64,000 bases of DNA from Haladaptatus halobius (GCF_020618475.1 NZ_CP085335.1:186001-250000); one strand, 5' to 3'. Shown: positions 8,207 through 17,844, counted from the stretch's first letter. Notes: generated from the letters alone by a model not told the origin. Translations and numbers: made by a program.

Positions 8207-9249
8207 GAATCGAACGCGTCTCGGTCGAACCGCTCGACCTGCCCCTCCGCGAACCGTTCGAAATCTCGCTCGGCACGCAATATCACGCGAACAACCTGCT
8301 CGTGACGGTCGAAACCGACGGCGCGACGGGGTACGGCGAAGGTTCGCCGCTCACTCACGTCACCGGCGAGACGCAGGAAGCGGCCCTCGCAACTGCTCGG
8401 ACCGCCGCCGACTTGATAGACGGGCGGAATCTCGCCGACTACCGCGACCTCGTCTCGGAGGTTCGGGCGACGTTTCCCGGCATGGTGTCGGCGCTGTTCG
8501 CGGTCGAAACCGCGATTCTGGACGCCTACTGTCGGGAGCGCGGGATGCCGCTCTCCGAACTGTTCGGCGGGTCGCCGAGGCCCGTCACCACCGACCTCAC
8601 CGTCCCCATCCTTCCGCCGGACGAGGCGAGAGGGCGGGCGGAGCACGCGGTGGCGGAGGGGTTCGACCGCCTGAAAGTGAAGACCGGGACGACAGTCGAA
8701 GACGACGTGGCGCGGGTCGCCGCGGTTCACGAGGGCGCGCCCGACGTGGAACTGACGGTGGACGCGAACCAGGGCTGGACGCCGAAGGAGACGGCCCGAT
8801 TCGCAAACGAACTCGAATCGCAGGGAATCGACCTCTTGCTCGTCGAACAGCCGGTTCCGGCGGAGGACGTGGTCGGCCTCGCACGAGTGCGCGAGGCGGT
8901 GTCGGTTCCCGTCGCCGCCGACGAATCGGTGTTCGCGCCCGAGGACGCGATTCGAGTCGTCCGCGAGGACGCCGCGGACGTGATAAACGTCAAACTCGGC
9001 AAATCCGGATTGCTGGCGGCGCGCGACATCGCAGCCATCGCCGAGGCCGCGAACGTCGAACTGATGGTCGGTTGCATGCTCGAAAGCGCGGTCGGCATCC
9101 ACGCCAGCGCGCACGTCGTCTCGGGCGTCGGGTCGTTCTCGCACGTCGATCTGGACGGGAATCTCTTACTCGCGGAAGACGTGATCTCCTCGGAGCGCGG
9201 GCCGACCATCGATGTCTTCGGGCCGGGGCACGGTATCGCGCCCGAGTAG
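8203..9249 (+). CDS. dgcA: enolase-superfamily epimerase, DgcA (N-acetyl-D-glutamate racemase)
   Basis: A 348-residue enolase-superfamily enzyme. The N-terminal capping domain begins MRIERVSVEPLDLPL. The barrel carries the KVKTG lysine pair region, VDANQGW, EQPV, and the late VKLGKSG and GCMLES motifs typical of dipeptide epimerases and DgcA. Paired with DgcN it would racemise N-acetyl-D-glutamate to the L form, feeding D-glutamate carbon and nitrogen into central metabolism. On motif alone an L-Ala-D/L-Glu epimerase is the alternative. The ATGA overlap with dgcN fixes the start at 8203. Confidence 0.85.
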   Translation: MRIERVSVEPLDLPLREPFEISLGTQYHANNLLVTVETDGATGYGEGSPLTHVTGETQEAALATARTAADLIDGRNLADYRDLVSEVRATFPGMVSALFAVETAILDAYCRERGMPLSELFGGSPRPVTTDLTVPILPPDEARGRAEHAVAEGFDRLKVKTGTTVEDDVARVAAVHEGAPDVELTVDANQGWTPKETARFANELESQGIDLLLVEQPVPAEDVVGLARVREAVSVPVAADESVFAPEDAIRVVREDAADVINVKLGKSGLLAARDIAAIAEAANVELMVGCMLESAVGIHASAHVVSGVGSFSHVDLDGNLLLAEDVISSERGPTIDVFGPGHGIAPE

Positions 9250-9355
9250 TTCGAACCCCAGCGATTCGCCCGAGCGCCCGCGCGAATCGCTATCATTCGA
9301 CAGTCGTGTCAGCGTTTGAAAACCCCTTTACGCTCGGATGGCCGACTCCGGCCTA

Positions 9356-10549
9356 ATGAGTTACAAGATCGGTCTGGTCGGGAAGCCCTCGGTGGGCAAA
9401 TCGACCTTCTTCAACGCCGCGACGATGAACGACGTGCCGGAGGGCGCGTACCCCTTCACGACCATCGACCCCTCCGTCGGCGAAGCCTACGTCCGGGTGA
9501 ACTGCGCCGCACCCGAGTTCGAGGAGTCCTGCACCCCCAGCGTCGGATTCTGCGAGGAAGGAACTCGCTACGTCCCCACGAAACTCGTGGACGTGGCCGG
9601 TCTGATTCCCGGCGCACACGAGGGGAAGGGCCTCGGCAATCAGTTCCTCACCGACCTGAACGAAGCCGACGTGTTGGTGCACGTCGTAGACTTCTCCGGC
9701 CAGACCGACATTGAGGGCGAACCGACCGAGGGCCACGACCCTCGCGAGGACATCGCGTTCCTCGAAAACGAACTCGACATGTGGTACGCGGAGATACTGG
9801 ACAAGGGTATCGAACGCTATCGATCGGGCTACGACGGCGACGAGAAACACGTCGAGGAAGACCTCGCCGAGCAGATGAGCGCGTTCAAGACGAACAAGGA
9901 CGAGATAAAGCAGATCATCCTCTCGCTCGGCCTCGAACTCGACCCCGAGAAGTGGGGGGACGACGACCGCGAAGCGCTGGCCCGTGAGATCCGCAAGCGC
10001 ACCAAACCGATGGTCATCGCGGCGAACAAGATGGACACGCCCGAAGCACGGGCGAACTTCGAGGAGATTACGTCCGACCCCGACTACGACCACCTCACCG
10101 TCGTCCCCGCTAGCGCGCACGCCGAGAAGGCGCTGAAGAAGGCCGATGAGCGGGGCGTCGTCGAGTACGACGCGGGCGACGCCGACTTCGAGATAACGGG
10201 CGACGTAAGCGAGGAGCAGGAAGCGGGATTGGAACAGATTCGGGAGTTCACCGCGGAGTTCGGCGGCACGGGCGTCCAGCGCGCCATCGAAGCCGCGCTG
10301 TTCGACGAACTGAACCTCATCGTAGTGTTCCCGGGTTCCGCCAACGGAAGCGCCAGCGAGAAGGGCGTCTTCCGCGACTGCTTCCTCCTCCCTGGCGGTT
10401 CGACGGCGGAGGATTTCGCCTACCACCTCCACAGCGACATCGGCGAGGGATTCCTGCACGGCATCGACTGCCGGAGTAAGCGCCAGATCGGATCGAGTTC
10501 GGAGTTAAACCACCGGTCGGTCGTGGAAATCGTCTCGACGAATCAGTGA
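9356..10549 (+). CDS. ychF: YchF/Obg-family GTPase (OLA1-like) with TGS domain
   Basis: A 397-residue P-loop protein. The G domain starts SYKIGLVGKPSVGKSTFFNA, has switch II DVAGLIPGAHEGKGLGNQFL, and keeps the specificity motif as ANKMD. The C-terminal TGS domain contains LLPGGSTAEDFAYHLHSDIG and ends in the archaeal form. YchF relatives can hydrolyse ATP and associate with ribosomes. The exact archaeal role is open. I chose the start at 9356 because it gives the family N terminus; an in-frame ATG six codons upstream is possible. The gene is convergent with the KDG kinase gene. Confidence 0.92.
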   Translation: MSYKIGLVGKPSVGKSTFFNAATMNDVPEGAYPFTTIDPSVGEAYVRVNCAAPEFEESCTPSVGFCEEGTRYVPTKLVDVAGLIPGAHEGKGLGNQFLTDLNEADVLVHVVDFSGQTDIEGEPTEGHDPREDIAFLENELDMWYAEILDKGIERYRSGYDGDEKHVEEDLAEQMSAFKTNKDEIKQIILSLGLELDPEKWGDDDREALAREIRKRTKPMVIAANKMDTPEARANFEEITSDPDYDHLTVVPASAHAEKALKKADERGVVEYDAGDADFEITGDVSEEQEAGLEQIREFTAEFGGTGVQRAIEAALFDELNLIVVFPGSANGSASEKGVFRDCFLLPGGSTAEDFAYHLHSDIGEGFLHGIDCRSKRQIGSSSELNHRSVVEIVSTNQ

Positions 10550-10642
10550 TGCGATAGGGGGCGTCCACAACTATCGAGCGAGACCGGACGCGTTCGAAGT
10601 CGGTGCTGCAAACTGACCGACTGCAACTTCTTCGTAGCGACG

Positions 10643-11596
10643 TTACCGGGAGATTCCCCGGCCCTCGGATTCGATGACCCGTTCGACCTCGTCGAGCGTC
10701 AACACTGCCATGTCGCCGGGGATGGTTCGTTTGAGGGCGGCGGTCGCCGCGCCGTATTCGAGGGCGGTCGGTACGTCTTTGCCCGCGAGTCGCTGGGCGA
10801 GAAACGCCCCGACAAAGGCGTCGCCGGTTCCTATCGGATCGACCGTCTCGGTGTCGAAGGCCGACTGGGCTATCACCTCGTCGTCGTGAAGCGCCAGCAC
10901 TCCGTCGGCACCGCGAGTCACGATGACGGTCTCGAAGTCCCAATCGGCGGCGAGTCCGCGAGCGATTTCGTCGACGCCGCCCGACCGGTCGAGCACGTCG
11001 CGGGCGTCGCGCTCCGCCGTCACGAGCACGTCGACCATCGGAAAGAGGTTGGTCAGGCTGGCTTGTGCTTCGGCGGGCGACCAGAGCTTCGAACGATAGT
11101 TCACGTCGAAGGCGGTCGTCGTCCCGGCGTCCTGCGCGTCGGCGAGCACCTCGCCGACGGTCGATTCCAGAGTGGGCGAGAGGGCGGGGGTGATTCCGCT
11201 GGTGTAGAAGAGGCGAGCGTCTCGGACGGCGTCCAGCGGTACGTCGGCGGGGCGGGTCGTCGTGACCGCGGCGTCGGCGCGGTCGTAGATGACGTTCGTC
11301 CCGCGTGGCTCGGTACCGTATTCGAGGTAGTACACGCCCTGTCGGCCCTCGTCGCTCCACGCGATTTCGGTGTCGATGCCATACTGGCGGAGGCCCGCGA
11401 CCACGCGCCGTCCGAGGGGCGAGTCCGGAAGCTTCGAGAACCACGTCGCCGCCGCCCCGAGTCGATGGGCGGCGATAGCGACGTTGCTCTCCGCGCCCGC
11501 GGCCCGGAGTTCGAGGGTGGCCGTGCTCTCGATTCGCTCGTAGTCGGGGGGCGAGAGACGCAACATCGTCTCGCCAAACGTCACGATATCGGTCAT
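10643..11596 (-). CDS. kdgK: PfkB-family sugar kinase, probable 2-keto-3-deoxygluconate kinase
   Basis: A 317-residue ribokinase-like enzyme. The N terminus [17 protein letters not shown] and [16 protein letters not shown] are typical of KDG kinases of the haloarchaeal semi-phosphorylative Entner-Doudoroff pathway. The C-terminal PfkB signature [16 protein letters not shown] holds the catalytic Asp. Substrate choice (KDG or another ketose) cannot be proven from motifs. An in-frame ATG at 11623 would add nine residues, but I prefer 11596. It is divergent from the Bat-like regulator across 123 A+T-rich bases, which invites a test of that regulator as its controller. Confidence 0.85.
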   Translation of the reverse strand: MTDIVTFGETMLRLSPPDYERIESTATLELRAAGAESNVAIAAHRLGAAATWFSKLPDSPLGRRVVAGLRQYGIDTEIAWSDEGRQGVYYLEYGTEPRGTNVIYDRADAAVTTTRPADVPLDAVRDARLFYTSGITPALSPTLESTVGEVLADAQDAGTTTAFDVNYRSKLWSPAEAQASLTNLFPMVDVLVTAERDARDVLDRSGGVDEIARGLAADWDFETVIVTRGADGVLALHDDEVIAQSAFDTETVDPIGTGDAFVGAFLAQRLAGKDVPTALEYGAATAALKRTIPGDMAVLTLDEVERVIESEGRGISR

Positions 11597-11675
11597 GTCC
11601 ACGAGATTGGCCGCGGGAATCATAGTTCGCCCGGTCGCGACATTCCATTGTTAGCGGAATTTTCCACAGCCGCAA

Positions 11676-11697
11676 TCTATATTGTTCGTTAATTAAC
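11676..11697 (+). promoter_or_regulatory. promoter of the Bat-like regulator
   Basis: Between the divergent kdgK and regulator genes lies an A+T-rich block with a perfect palindrome GTTAATTAAC at 11688-11697, centred about 27 bases before the ATG at 11720. This is the right place for a TATA element of a leaderless transcript. A second A+T stretch, CTATATTG, lies at 11677-11684. Confidence 0.45.
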
Positions 11698-11719
11698 TAG
11701 AATAGCCACTGGTCATCAC

Positions 11720-13687
11720 ATGAGCAACCAGAAACGGAGGCGACCGGAGTATTCCGAAATCGAGATGTTCGAGAACGACCTCTGTGACGCACTTCCCGAC
11801 GTATTCTACGCTATCGATCGCAACTGGCGGCTTCGCAACTGGAACGACCAGTTACCGAAGCAGACCGGGTACACCGACGAAGAAATCGCGGAGATGCACC
11901 CGTTGGAGTTCATTCCAGAAGAAGACCGCGAGACGATAGCACAGGCGGTTCTAACGGTGTTCGAGCACGGCGAGACGCGAACGGTCGAATCGCAACTCGT
12001 CACCGAAGACGGCGAGTACGTCCCCTACGAGTTCAACGGGTCGCCCATCACGGACGCGGCGGGAACCGTTGCTGGGTTGGCGGGCACGGGACGAAACATC
12101 TCGGAGCGAAAGGAGCGCGAGCAGGAACTTCAGCAGTACGAAACCCTGTTCGAGACCGTCGACGACGGGGTGTACGTTCTCGATTCGGATCTTCGGTTCG
12201 TCGCGGTCAACGACGCATTCGCGTCGATGACCGGATACGACCGCGACCGACTGCTCGGCATGCACGCTTCACTCGTCAGTAGCGACGCGGGATGGGAACG
12301 AGGTTCGGAACTGGCGACCGAGATGGCGGACGGGAGACGCGAGGTGGCAGCCCTCGAATCCGAACTCGTTCGAGCGGACGGAACGTTGCTCCCCATCGAA
12401 ACCCGATTTACCTACCTCTCAGACGACGCCGATGCGGTCGTCGGTGTCACGCGCGACATAACCGAGCGGAAGGAGCACGAGCACACTCTGCGCCAGCAAC
12501 GCGACGAACTGCGGACGCTCGACCGCATCAACTCCCTCATCCGCGAACTCGTGCTGGCGCTCGCGTCGACGGCGACTCGCGACGAAGTCGAGCGAACGGT
12601 CTGCACTCACTTGGCGGACTCGGATCTGTACCGGTTCGCGTGGATCGGCGAACGAAACCGAGCGACTGGGTCGGTCGCACAGCGAACGCAAGCAGGAACG
12701 GACGACGGGGCGTGGGAACTCATCGAACAGGGAACCGAGGACGAAGAATGGGAACGTCCGGCCAGCGTGGTGCTCCGTACCGGAACGCCGGAAATCGTGG
12801 ACGACATCGCCACCGACTCTCGATATCCGGAATCGGTGCAAGAGGCCATCGCCGACACCAGCATCCAGTCCGGCATCGCGGTTCCGCTCGCGCATGGGAA
12901 GACGAGCTACGGCGTCTTGGTCGTCTACGCGACCCGCCCGGGGGCGTTCAGCGAGCGCGAGGCCGCCGGCTTCGAATCGCTCGGCGAACTCGTCGGGTTC
13001 GTCATCGACGCCGTCGAGAGCAAGCGGCTACTCCACGCAGATCGGGTCGTCGAACTGGAGTTCCGACTGACCGACGAAACGGCGTTTTTCACCTCGATAT
13101 CGAACCGGTTCGACGCGACGTGCGTTCTCGAAGAGGTGATTCCGTCCCAAAGCGAAACGCTCCTCGAATACGTTCACATCGAAGGCGTATCCTCAGGCGA
13201 GGTGGTGCGACTCGCCGAGCAAACGGATGCGGTGCGACACATCCGGTTGGTCGAGGGGACGCTGTTCGAGGTCACGGTAGCCGGTGCGTCGCCGGTTCTC
13301 TCGTTGGTCGAACGAGGCGCGTCCATAACGAAAGCGGTCGCGGAGGACGGTGAAGCGCACATCGTCGCCGAACTTCCGCCGGACGCTGACGTTCGGAGCA
13401 TCGTCGAAGCACTCGAAGACGAGTTTCCCGACTCCGAACTGGTGGGGAAGCGCGAGCGCGAACGACCCGCCCGAACGGTCGACGAGCTGCGGGCGGAATT
13501 TGAAGTCGACCTCACCGAGCGTCAGTCGATAGCCCTTCAGTCGGCGTACGTCGCGGGCTACTTCGATTGGCCGCGGGAGAGCACCGCGGAAGAGGTGGCA
13601 GACGCTCTCGGCGTCACGTCGGCGACGCTCCACCAGCACCTCCGAAAGGCCGAGAAGAAGTTGCTCGTCGCGTTCTTCGGAGAGTGA
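11720..13687 (+). CDS. PAS-PAS-GAF Bat-like transcriptional regulator with HTH-10 domain
   Basis: A 655-residue cytoplasmic sensor-regulator. Two PAS domains occupy about residues 15-130 and 135-255 (ends marked by ISERKERE and ITERKEHE). A GAF domain follows at about 285-440, then a BAT-type domain, and at the C terminus an HTH-10 domain (LTERQSIALQSAYVAGYFDWPRES, then TSATLHQHLRKAEKKLL). This is the architecture of bacterio-opsin activator (Bat) homologues, which respond to light or redox cues. No bop gene is in the window, so its target is unknown. It ends exactly next to the convergent aldo/keto reductase gene. Confidence 0.9.
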   Translation: MSNQKRRRPEYSEIEMFENDLCDALPDVFYAIDRNWRLRNWNDQLPKQTGYTDEEIAEMHPLEFIPEEDRETIAQAVLTVFEHGETRTVESQLVTEDGEYVPYEFNGSPITDAAGTVAGLAGTGRNISERKEREQELQQYETLFETVDDGVYVLDSDLRFVAVNDAFASMTGYDRDRLLGMHASLVSSDAGWERGSELATEMADGRREVAALESELVRADGTLLPIETRFTYLSDDADAVVGVTRDITERKEHEHTLRQQRDELRTLDRINSLIRELVLALASTATRDEVERTVCTHLADSDLYRFAWIGERNRATGSVAQRTQAGTDDGAWELIEQGTEDEEWERPASVVLRTGTPEIVDDIATDSRYPESVQEAIADTSIQSGIAVPLAHGKTSYGVLVVYATRPGAFSEREAAGFESLGELVGFVIDAVESKRLLHADRVVELEFRLTDETAFFTSISNRFDATCVLEEVIPSQSETLLEYVHIEGVSSGEVVRLAEQTDAVRHIRLVEGTLFEVTVAGASPVLSLVERGASITKAVAEDGEAHIVAELPPDADVRSIVEALEDEFPDSELVGKRERERPARTVDELRAEFEVDLTERQSIALQSAYVAGYFDWPRESTAEEVADALGVTSATLHQHLRKAEKKLLVAFFGE

Positions 13688-14497
13688 TTACCACGGGGCG
13701 AACGACGGGTCGACTTCGCGCTCTCGCCGGTCGAGACCGTCGATTTTTGCGACATCCTCGTCGTCCAGTTCGAAGTCGAGCGCGGCGAAGTTGTCCTCGA
13801 TATGGTCGCGGCCGGTCGCCTTCGGAATCACGGCGACATTCTCCCTCTGCACCAGCCACGCTAAACTGACCTGCGCTTCGCTGACGTCGTGCTTCTCGGC
13901 GACGTCGTTCAGTTCGGGCACGTCGAACGCCTCGCCGCGGGCGAGCGGGGAGTACGCCACGAGTTGGATATCGTTTCGCCGTGCGTACTCGACGAGTTCG
14001 TCCCGCGGGAGCAGGGGGTGCATCTCGACTTGGTTGGCGAAGAGGGGCGCGTCGAGGGTCTCCCGCGCTACGTCGAGATGTTTGGGCTCGAAGTTGCTCA
14101 CGCCGACGTGCTCTATCGTCCCCTCGTCGTACAGCTGGTCGAACGCCGCAAGCGTCTCCTCGGGGTCGTACTCGCGGGCGGGCCAGTGGATGTAGAGCAG
14201 GTCGAGGTAGTCGGTGCCGAGTTTGTCGAGGCTCGCCCGGATGCTCGACAACACGTCGTCGTATGCGAGCTCGTCTATCCAGACTTTCGTGGCGAGGAAG
14301 ATGTCTTCGCGGTCGACCGACGACCGCTCGATTCCCTCGCCGACGTACTTCTCGTTGTCGTAGGCCTGCGCGGTATCGACGTGCTCGTAGCCGAGGTCGA
14401 GGGCGTATCGCACGCTTTCGACGCATTCCTCGGGGTCGGTGTTCTGCCACGTTCCGAGTCCCAGTTTCGGGATGCCGTCGCTGGCGTCGTAGGTCAT
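13688..14497 (-). CDS. aldo/keto reductase
   Basis: A 269-residue NAD(P)H-dependent reductase with the AKR barrel. The catalytic tetrad is visible as Asp and Tyr in DTAQAYDNEKYVGEGI, Lys in LATKVWI and His in YIHWPARE. The late IPKATGRDHIEDN segment binds the cofactor phosphate. It is closest in layout to the 2,5-diketo-gluconate reductase type that reduces small ketones and aldehydes. The natural substrate is unknown. The start at 14497 gives the usual short N terminus; an upstream in-frame ATG at 14614 would add an unrelated stretch. Confidence 0.9.
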   Translation of the reverse strand: MTYDASDGIPKLGLGTWQNTDPEECVESVRYALDLGYEHVDTAQAYDNEKYVGEGIERSSVDREDIFLATKVWIDELAYDDVLSSIRASLDKLGTDYLDLLYIHWPAREYDPEETLAAFDQLYDEGTIEHVGVSNFEPKHLDVARETLDAPLFANQVEMHPLLPRDELVEYARRNDIQLVAYSPLARGEAFDVPELNDVAEKHDVSEAQVSLAWLVQRENVAVIPKATGRDHIEDNFAALDFELDDEDVAKIDGLDRREREVDPSFAPW

Positions 14498-14623
14498 CGT
14501 ACTCCGAACAAGGGCCAGCGCGGAAAAAGGGGTTGCGTCGGCGGAAATTCCGGCGAGATTCGCAACCGGTCGCTCGAAGTCGAGTTGCTCGGGTAGGAGA
14601 TCCGTAATTGTCACCGCGTATCC

Positions 14624-15166
14624 TCAACCCCCGAGCAGTTCCGCGATGAGACCGCACAGACAGATCACGAACAACGGAATGGTCACGAGATTCTTTATCG
14701 TAAAACTGACCAATGAACCGATTCGGCTCGATCCATCGAAGACGCCGAGGCGTGCCGTCGACCAGTCCACGACCGGGTCGCTCGTCAGGACGAACAGACA
14801 CGCGTTGGCGACGAGAAAGACGCCGCCGAGGAGTAGAACCTGCCACGCTATTAGCGGCCACCGGTCGCTGGCGTTTATCGACAAACCGCTACCGACGGTC
14901 GTCGTCGAGAGGACGATGGTGATTACGACGATGACGAGCGCCACCCTGAACAGTCCCACGACGGATTCGACGATCAGCAGTAACGACTCCGGTAGCTGCT
15001 CGCCCCAAAGGACGAACACCCAGCGGGAGAGGACGGGAACGATCGAGAAGGCTCCGATGAGCAGGACGTTCGAAACGTAGAACGACACCGCCCAGTGGAG
15101 GAGGCGCACCGTCGCGGTCACCCCGTCGTCGAACGACTGGAGAAACGTCGTAACGTGATTTTGCAT
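14624..15166 (-). CDS. multi-pass membrane protein of unknown function
   Basis: A 180-residue protein starting MQNHVTTFLQSFDDGV, with four to five hydrophobic helices: around residues 28-50, 63-86, 107-130 and 153-178. The loops are short and no catalytic motif is seen. It sits on the same strand between the SnoaL-like gene and the aldo/keto reductase. I do not recognise a family. Confidence 0.65.
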   Translation of the reverse strand: MQNHVTTFLQSFDDGVTATVRLLHWAVSFYVSNVLLIGAFSIVPVLSRWVFVLWGEQLPESLLLIVESVVGLFRVALVIVVITIVLSTTTVGSGLSINASDRWPLIAWQVLLLGGVFLVANACLFVLTSDPVVDWSTARLGVFDGSSRIGSLVSFTIKNLVTIPLFVICLCGLIAELLGG

Positions 15167-15191
15167 GGTTGTGAGAGATTCGACCGGTTGA

Positions 15192-15662
15192 CTACGTGCG
15201 GCGTCGCAGATGTGAGATGAGGTACCGCCAGCAGAACCGTACCGTTCTCAGGCTGCTGGTCGGCGTGTTCTGGAAGGAGGCGATACGCCACTCGTCCTGG
15301 CGTTTCGTACAGACGGTGGTCGTCAAACCGTTCGGTTCGACCGACCCCTCCTCTTCGCCGGGGAAGAGGATGGCACCCTCGGAGCAAATCACGACGACAT
15401 CGGGAGCGAGGTATCGCACGTCCACGGGACGGCTCCAGAGACGGGTTCCTCGAAAGATACCGTCAAACAGTCGCTGATGAACCGCGGCGATCTCGCGGCG
15501 ACCGTCGAGTCGGTCGCCGGTTGCGACGACGTAGTTCGCCTCCTCGTCGAACGGCTTCGCGAACGCGTCGCCGTCGCCGTCGTTCCAACCGTCGGTTACC
15601 CGTCGGAGGAGAGCTTCGATCGCCCGTTCGTCGTCCGGAGTCGGAGCGGCGTCGGTCGTCAT
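15192..15662 (-). CDS. SnoaL-like / SgcJ-EcaC family protein
   Basis: A 156-residue protein of the NTF2-like fold. The segments ALLRRVTDGWNDGDGDAFAKPF, EANYVVATGDRLDGRREIAAVH and LTTTVCTKRQDEWRIASFQNTP are typical of the SgcJ/EcaC and SnoaL-like group. These are small alpha+beta proteins that act as enzymes or ligand binders with no conserved function. The C terminus carries an extra basic tail. An upstream in-frame ATG at 15680 would add six residues. It is divergent from the HTH-10 gene at 15783 across 120 bases. Confidence 0.7.
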   Translation of the reverse strand: MTTDAAPTPDDERAIEALLRRVTDGWNDGDGDAFAKPFDEEANYVVATGDRLDGRREIAAVHQRLFDGIFRGTRLWSRPVDVRYLAPDVVVICSEGAILFPGEEEGSVEPNGLTTTVCTKRQDEWRIASFQNTPTSSLRTVRFCWRYLISHLRRRT

Positions 15663-15782
15663 CGACTCGCTCCTCGGCATCGAACACGCGCTGTCGATTG
15701 CATATGTAGAGGGAAACGGCGAGGTACCAAAGGGATAAACCGAAACATGTTGCATTTTACGGTCGCCCAACGAAGGTAACGC

Positions 15783-16409
15783 ATGCCTACAGCACGGTTG
15801 CGAATCGAACCGAGCCACGACGGATTGGCCGCAGTCTCGGTCGCACGCCCGGACGACGAGTTCAGAATACTGGACGGACATCCTAACGAGGACGGGCTGT
15901 TCGTCCTGTACGAAATCCGGACGACCGACCCTAACGGAGTCGTTCGGGAGTTCGAGGCAGCGGACGAAGTTCGGTCGTGCGAGGTGATGCATCGAAGCGA
16001 CCGTGTCGTTCTCCTCCGATGTTCGATACCGAAGCCGAAGCCGTATTGCGTCGCGAACGCATCGAAGGGGTTCGCAACGTTCCCGCTGATACTCCGAAAC
16101 GGGTGGCTCCACGTCGAAGTCACGGCCTCCGACGGCGACCTATCGACCATGAAAGCGGCGTTGGAAGACGCGGGACTCGCCTATCGCGTCGATTCTGTCT
16201 CCCAATCATACGACAGTAGTGATCTCCTCACGGAACGACAGCGGGAGTTCGTCGGCGAGGCGGTTGAACGAGGGTACTACGACACCCCACGCCGATGCAC
16301 GCTCACGGAACTGGCGCGTTCGATGGGCGTTACGAAGGGGTCGGCTAGCAGAACGCTTCACCGGGCGGAAGGAAGGATCGTCGCGAAGTTCGTCCGAGAA
16401 AGTCGATGA
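15783..16409 (+). CDS. HTH-10 (Bat-like) transcriptional regulator
   Basis: A 208-residue regulator with an N-terminal Bat-associated sensing domain of about 145 residues. A C-terminal HTH-10 domain follows (LTERQREFVGEAVERGYYDTPRRCT, then TKGSASRTLHRAEGRI). This single-sensor form is common in haloarchaea, where each genome holds many paralogues. A TATA-like CATTTTAC about 27 bases before the ATG fits a leaderless promoter. The divergent SnoaL-like gene is the nearest candidate target. The ligand is unknown. Confidence 0.85.
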   Translation: MPTARLRIEPSHDGLAAVSVARPDDEFRILDGHPNEDGLFVLYEIRTTDPNGVVREFEAADEVRSCEVMHRSDRVVLLRCSIPKPKPYCVANASKGFATFPLILRNGWLHVEVTASDGDLSTMKAALEDAGLAYRVDSVSQSYDSSDLLTERQREFVGEAVERGYYDTPRRCTLTELARSMGVTKGSASRTLHRAEGRIVAKFVRESR

Positions 16410-16456
16410 GAGCGGCTTCCGGAGAACTTATCCACGCCCCGGGAGACACCCAGAAT

Positions 16457-17125
16457 ATGCGAATCGCACTGCTGGGGGGAACCGGCGATATCGGGCAGGG
16501 ACTCGCGCTCCGCTGGGCGTACGATACCGACCACGAGGTCGTCATCGGCTCGCGCGACCCGGAGAGAGCCCGCGCGATGGCCGAAGAGTACGAGACCGAA
16601 CTGGACAGTTTGGGCGTCTCGCGTTCCATCAACGGCTTCGCCAACGGGATGGCCACCGAGCGCGCCGACGTGGTCGTTCTCGCCGTGCCGCCGTTCTACG
16701 TCCGCGACACGGTCGAGGCCGTCGCGGATCGCCTCGGCGAGGTGGACGTGCTCGTCACCCCCGCCGTCGGGATGGATCGGGCCGAAGACGGCTTCCACTA
16801 CAAACCGCCGAAGGCGGGGAGCGTGACGGAACTCGTCGCGGAGTCCGTACCCGAGGGCGTGCCCGTCGTCGGCGCGTTCCACAATCTCTCGGCCGACCGC
16901 CTCGCCAACCTCAAAGTAGAACTCTCGCAGGACACCCTCCTCGTGGGTGATGACGAGGACGCCAAGGAGATGGTTCGGACGCTGGCCGAGGAGATAAAGG
17001 GCCTGCGGGCGCTCGACGCGGGGGGAATCGCCAACGCCGCCGAGGTCGAGAGCGTGACGCCGTTGCTCATCAACCTCGCGCTCAACAACGAGGGGATGCA
17101 CGACGTGGGCGTCCGATTCGAGTAG
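16457..17125 (+). CDS. npdG: NADPH-dependent F420 reductase
   Basis: A 222-residue enzyme that passes hydride between NADP(H) and coenzyme F420. The N-terminal dinucleotide-binding motif is LLGGTGDIGQGLALRWA, with an NADP-selecting segment VIGSRDPERARAMAEEY. The later VTPAVGM, VPVVGAFHNLSADRL and GGIANAAEVESVTPLLINLAL blocks are family hallmarks. Length is normal. It begins 48 bases after the HTH-10 gene on the same strand, so read-through transcription is possible. The start at 16457 gives the canonical MRIALLGG. Confidence 0.93.
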   Translation: MRIALLGGTGDIGQGLALRWAYDTDHEVVIGSRDPERARAMAEEYETELDSLGVSRSINGFANGMATERADVVVLAVPPFYVRDTVEAVADRLGEVDVLVTPAVGMDRAEDGFHYKPPKAGSVTELVAESVPEGVPVVGAFHNLSADRLANLKVELSQDTLLVGDDEDAKEMVRTLAEEIKGLRALDAGGIANAAEVESVTPLLINLALNNEGMHDVGVRFE

Positions 17126-17210
17126 GTTCGACTACGAGTGAGTAGCGTGCGGAGTAACTGCACCGCTCACGGTTCGCGTGTCCAAAGATTCGATTTTGCG
17201 TTCGGACTGG

Positions 17211-17480
17211 TTACGCGCCCGCTTCTTCCAAGACGCGCTCCAAGTCGTCGCGCTGGGTGACGCCGACGAATCGCTCGACGACGCCCTCGTCGTCCTCGAT
17301 GACGATGGTCGGGATGGAGCGAACTTGGTACTCGTTCGCAACGTCTTGGTGTTCGTCTACGTCCACCTTCTCGAACTCGACGCTGTCTCTCCAGTCTTCC
17401 TCCAAGTCCTCGAGAATCGGGTCTTGGGTCTTGCACGGTCCACACCAGTCTGCGTAGAAGTCGAGTAGCTTGACTGTCAT
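17211..17480 (-). CDS. trxA: thioredoxin
   Basis: An 89-residue single-domain thioredoxin. The redox-active site is WCGPCK at residues 12-17, with the cis-Pro region RSIPTIVIE and a C-terminal helix DDLERVLEEAGA. It would reduce protein disulfides in the cytoplasm. It is shorter at the N terminus than bacterial thioredoxin (it begins MTVKLLDFYADWCGPC), which is common for haloarchaeal copies. The gene stands alone, convergent with npdG. Confidence 0.92.
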   Translation of the reverse strand: MTVKLLDFYADWCGPCKTQDPILEDLEEDWRDSVEFEKVDVDEHQDVANEYQVRSIPTIVIEDDEGVVERFVGVTQRDDLERVLEEAGA

Positions 17481-17643
17481 GCGTTTCTTTCCTGAATTTC
17501 TGTCGCCGCGTGCATAAGGGTTTCTTACTCCGCTAGCTCTGCCGGAGTTCCGTGGATTACGCCGAACCGTGGATTCGAGTGGAAGCGAAGCAGGCTGACG
17601 GTGTTGCGAAAGGTTTACCCCCGACGCTCTCTGAACCGCAACT

Positions 17644-17808
17644 ATGAGCAGTGGCCAGAACTCCGGCGGGCTGATGTCCAGTGCCGGACTCGTGCGATAC
17701 TTCGACGCTGAAGACCGAAACACGATCCGTATCGATCCCAAGACGATCGTCGCGTTCGGCGTCTTCTTCGGCGTCTTCATCATGGTGTTGAACTTCCTCG
17801 CGATATAA
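17644..17808 (+). CDS. preprotein translocase subunit Sec61-beta (SecG)
   Basis: A 54-residue protein. It has a flexible Ser/Gly N terminus ([15 protein letters not shown]), the conserved LVRYFDAED and IRIDPKTIV segments, and one C-terminal membrane helix ([17 protein letters not shown]). This is the archaeal Sec61-beta pattern, the small non-essential partner of SecY/SecE in protein export. It lies 36 bases before pdxT on the same strand. It is easily missed because of its size. Confidence 0.9.
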   Translation: MSSGQNSGGLMSSAGLVRYFDAEDRNTIRIDPKTIVAFGVFFGVFIMVLNFLAI

Positions 17809-17844
17809 CGAGTCCCTTTTCCCGACGCTCTCCGTACCACCGGT

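Noticed and set aside
10599-10621. Inverted repeat GTCGGT...ACCGAC between YchF and KDG kinase as a terminator
   Set aside because: The arms are short with an 11-base spacer and no T-run follows. It may be chance.
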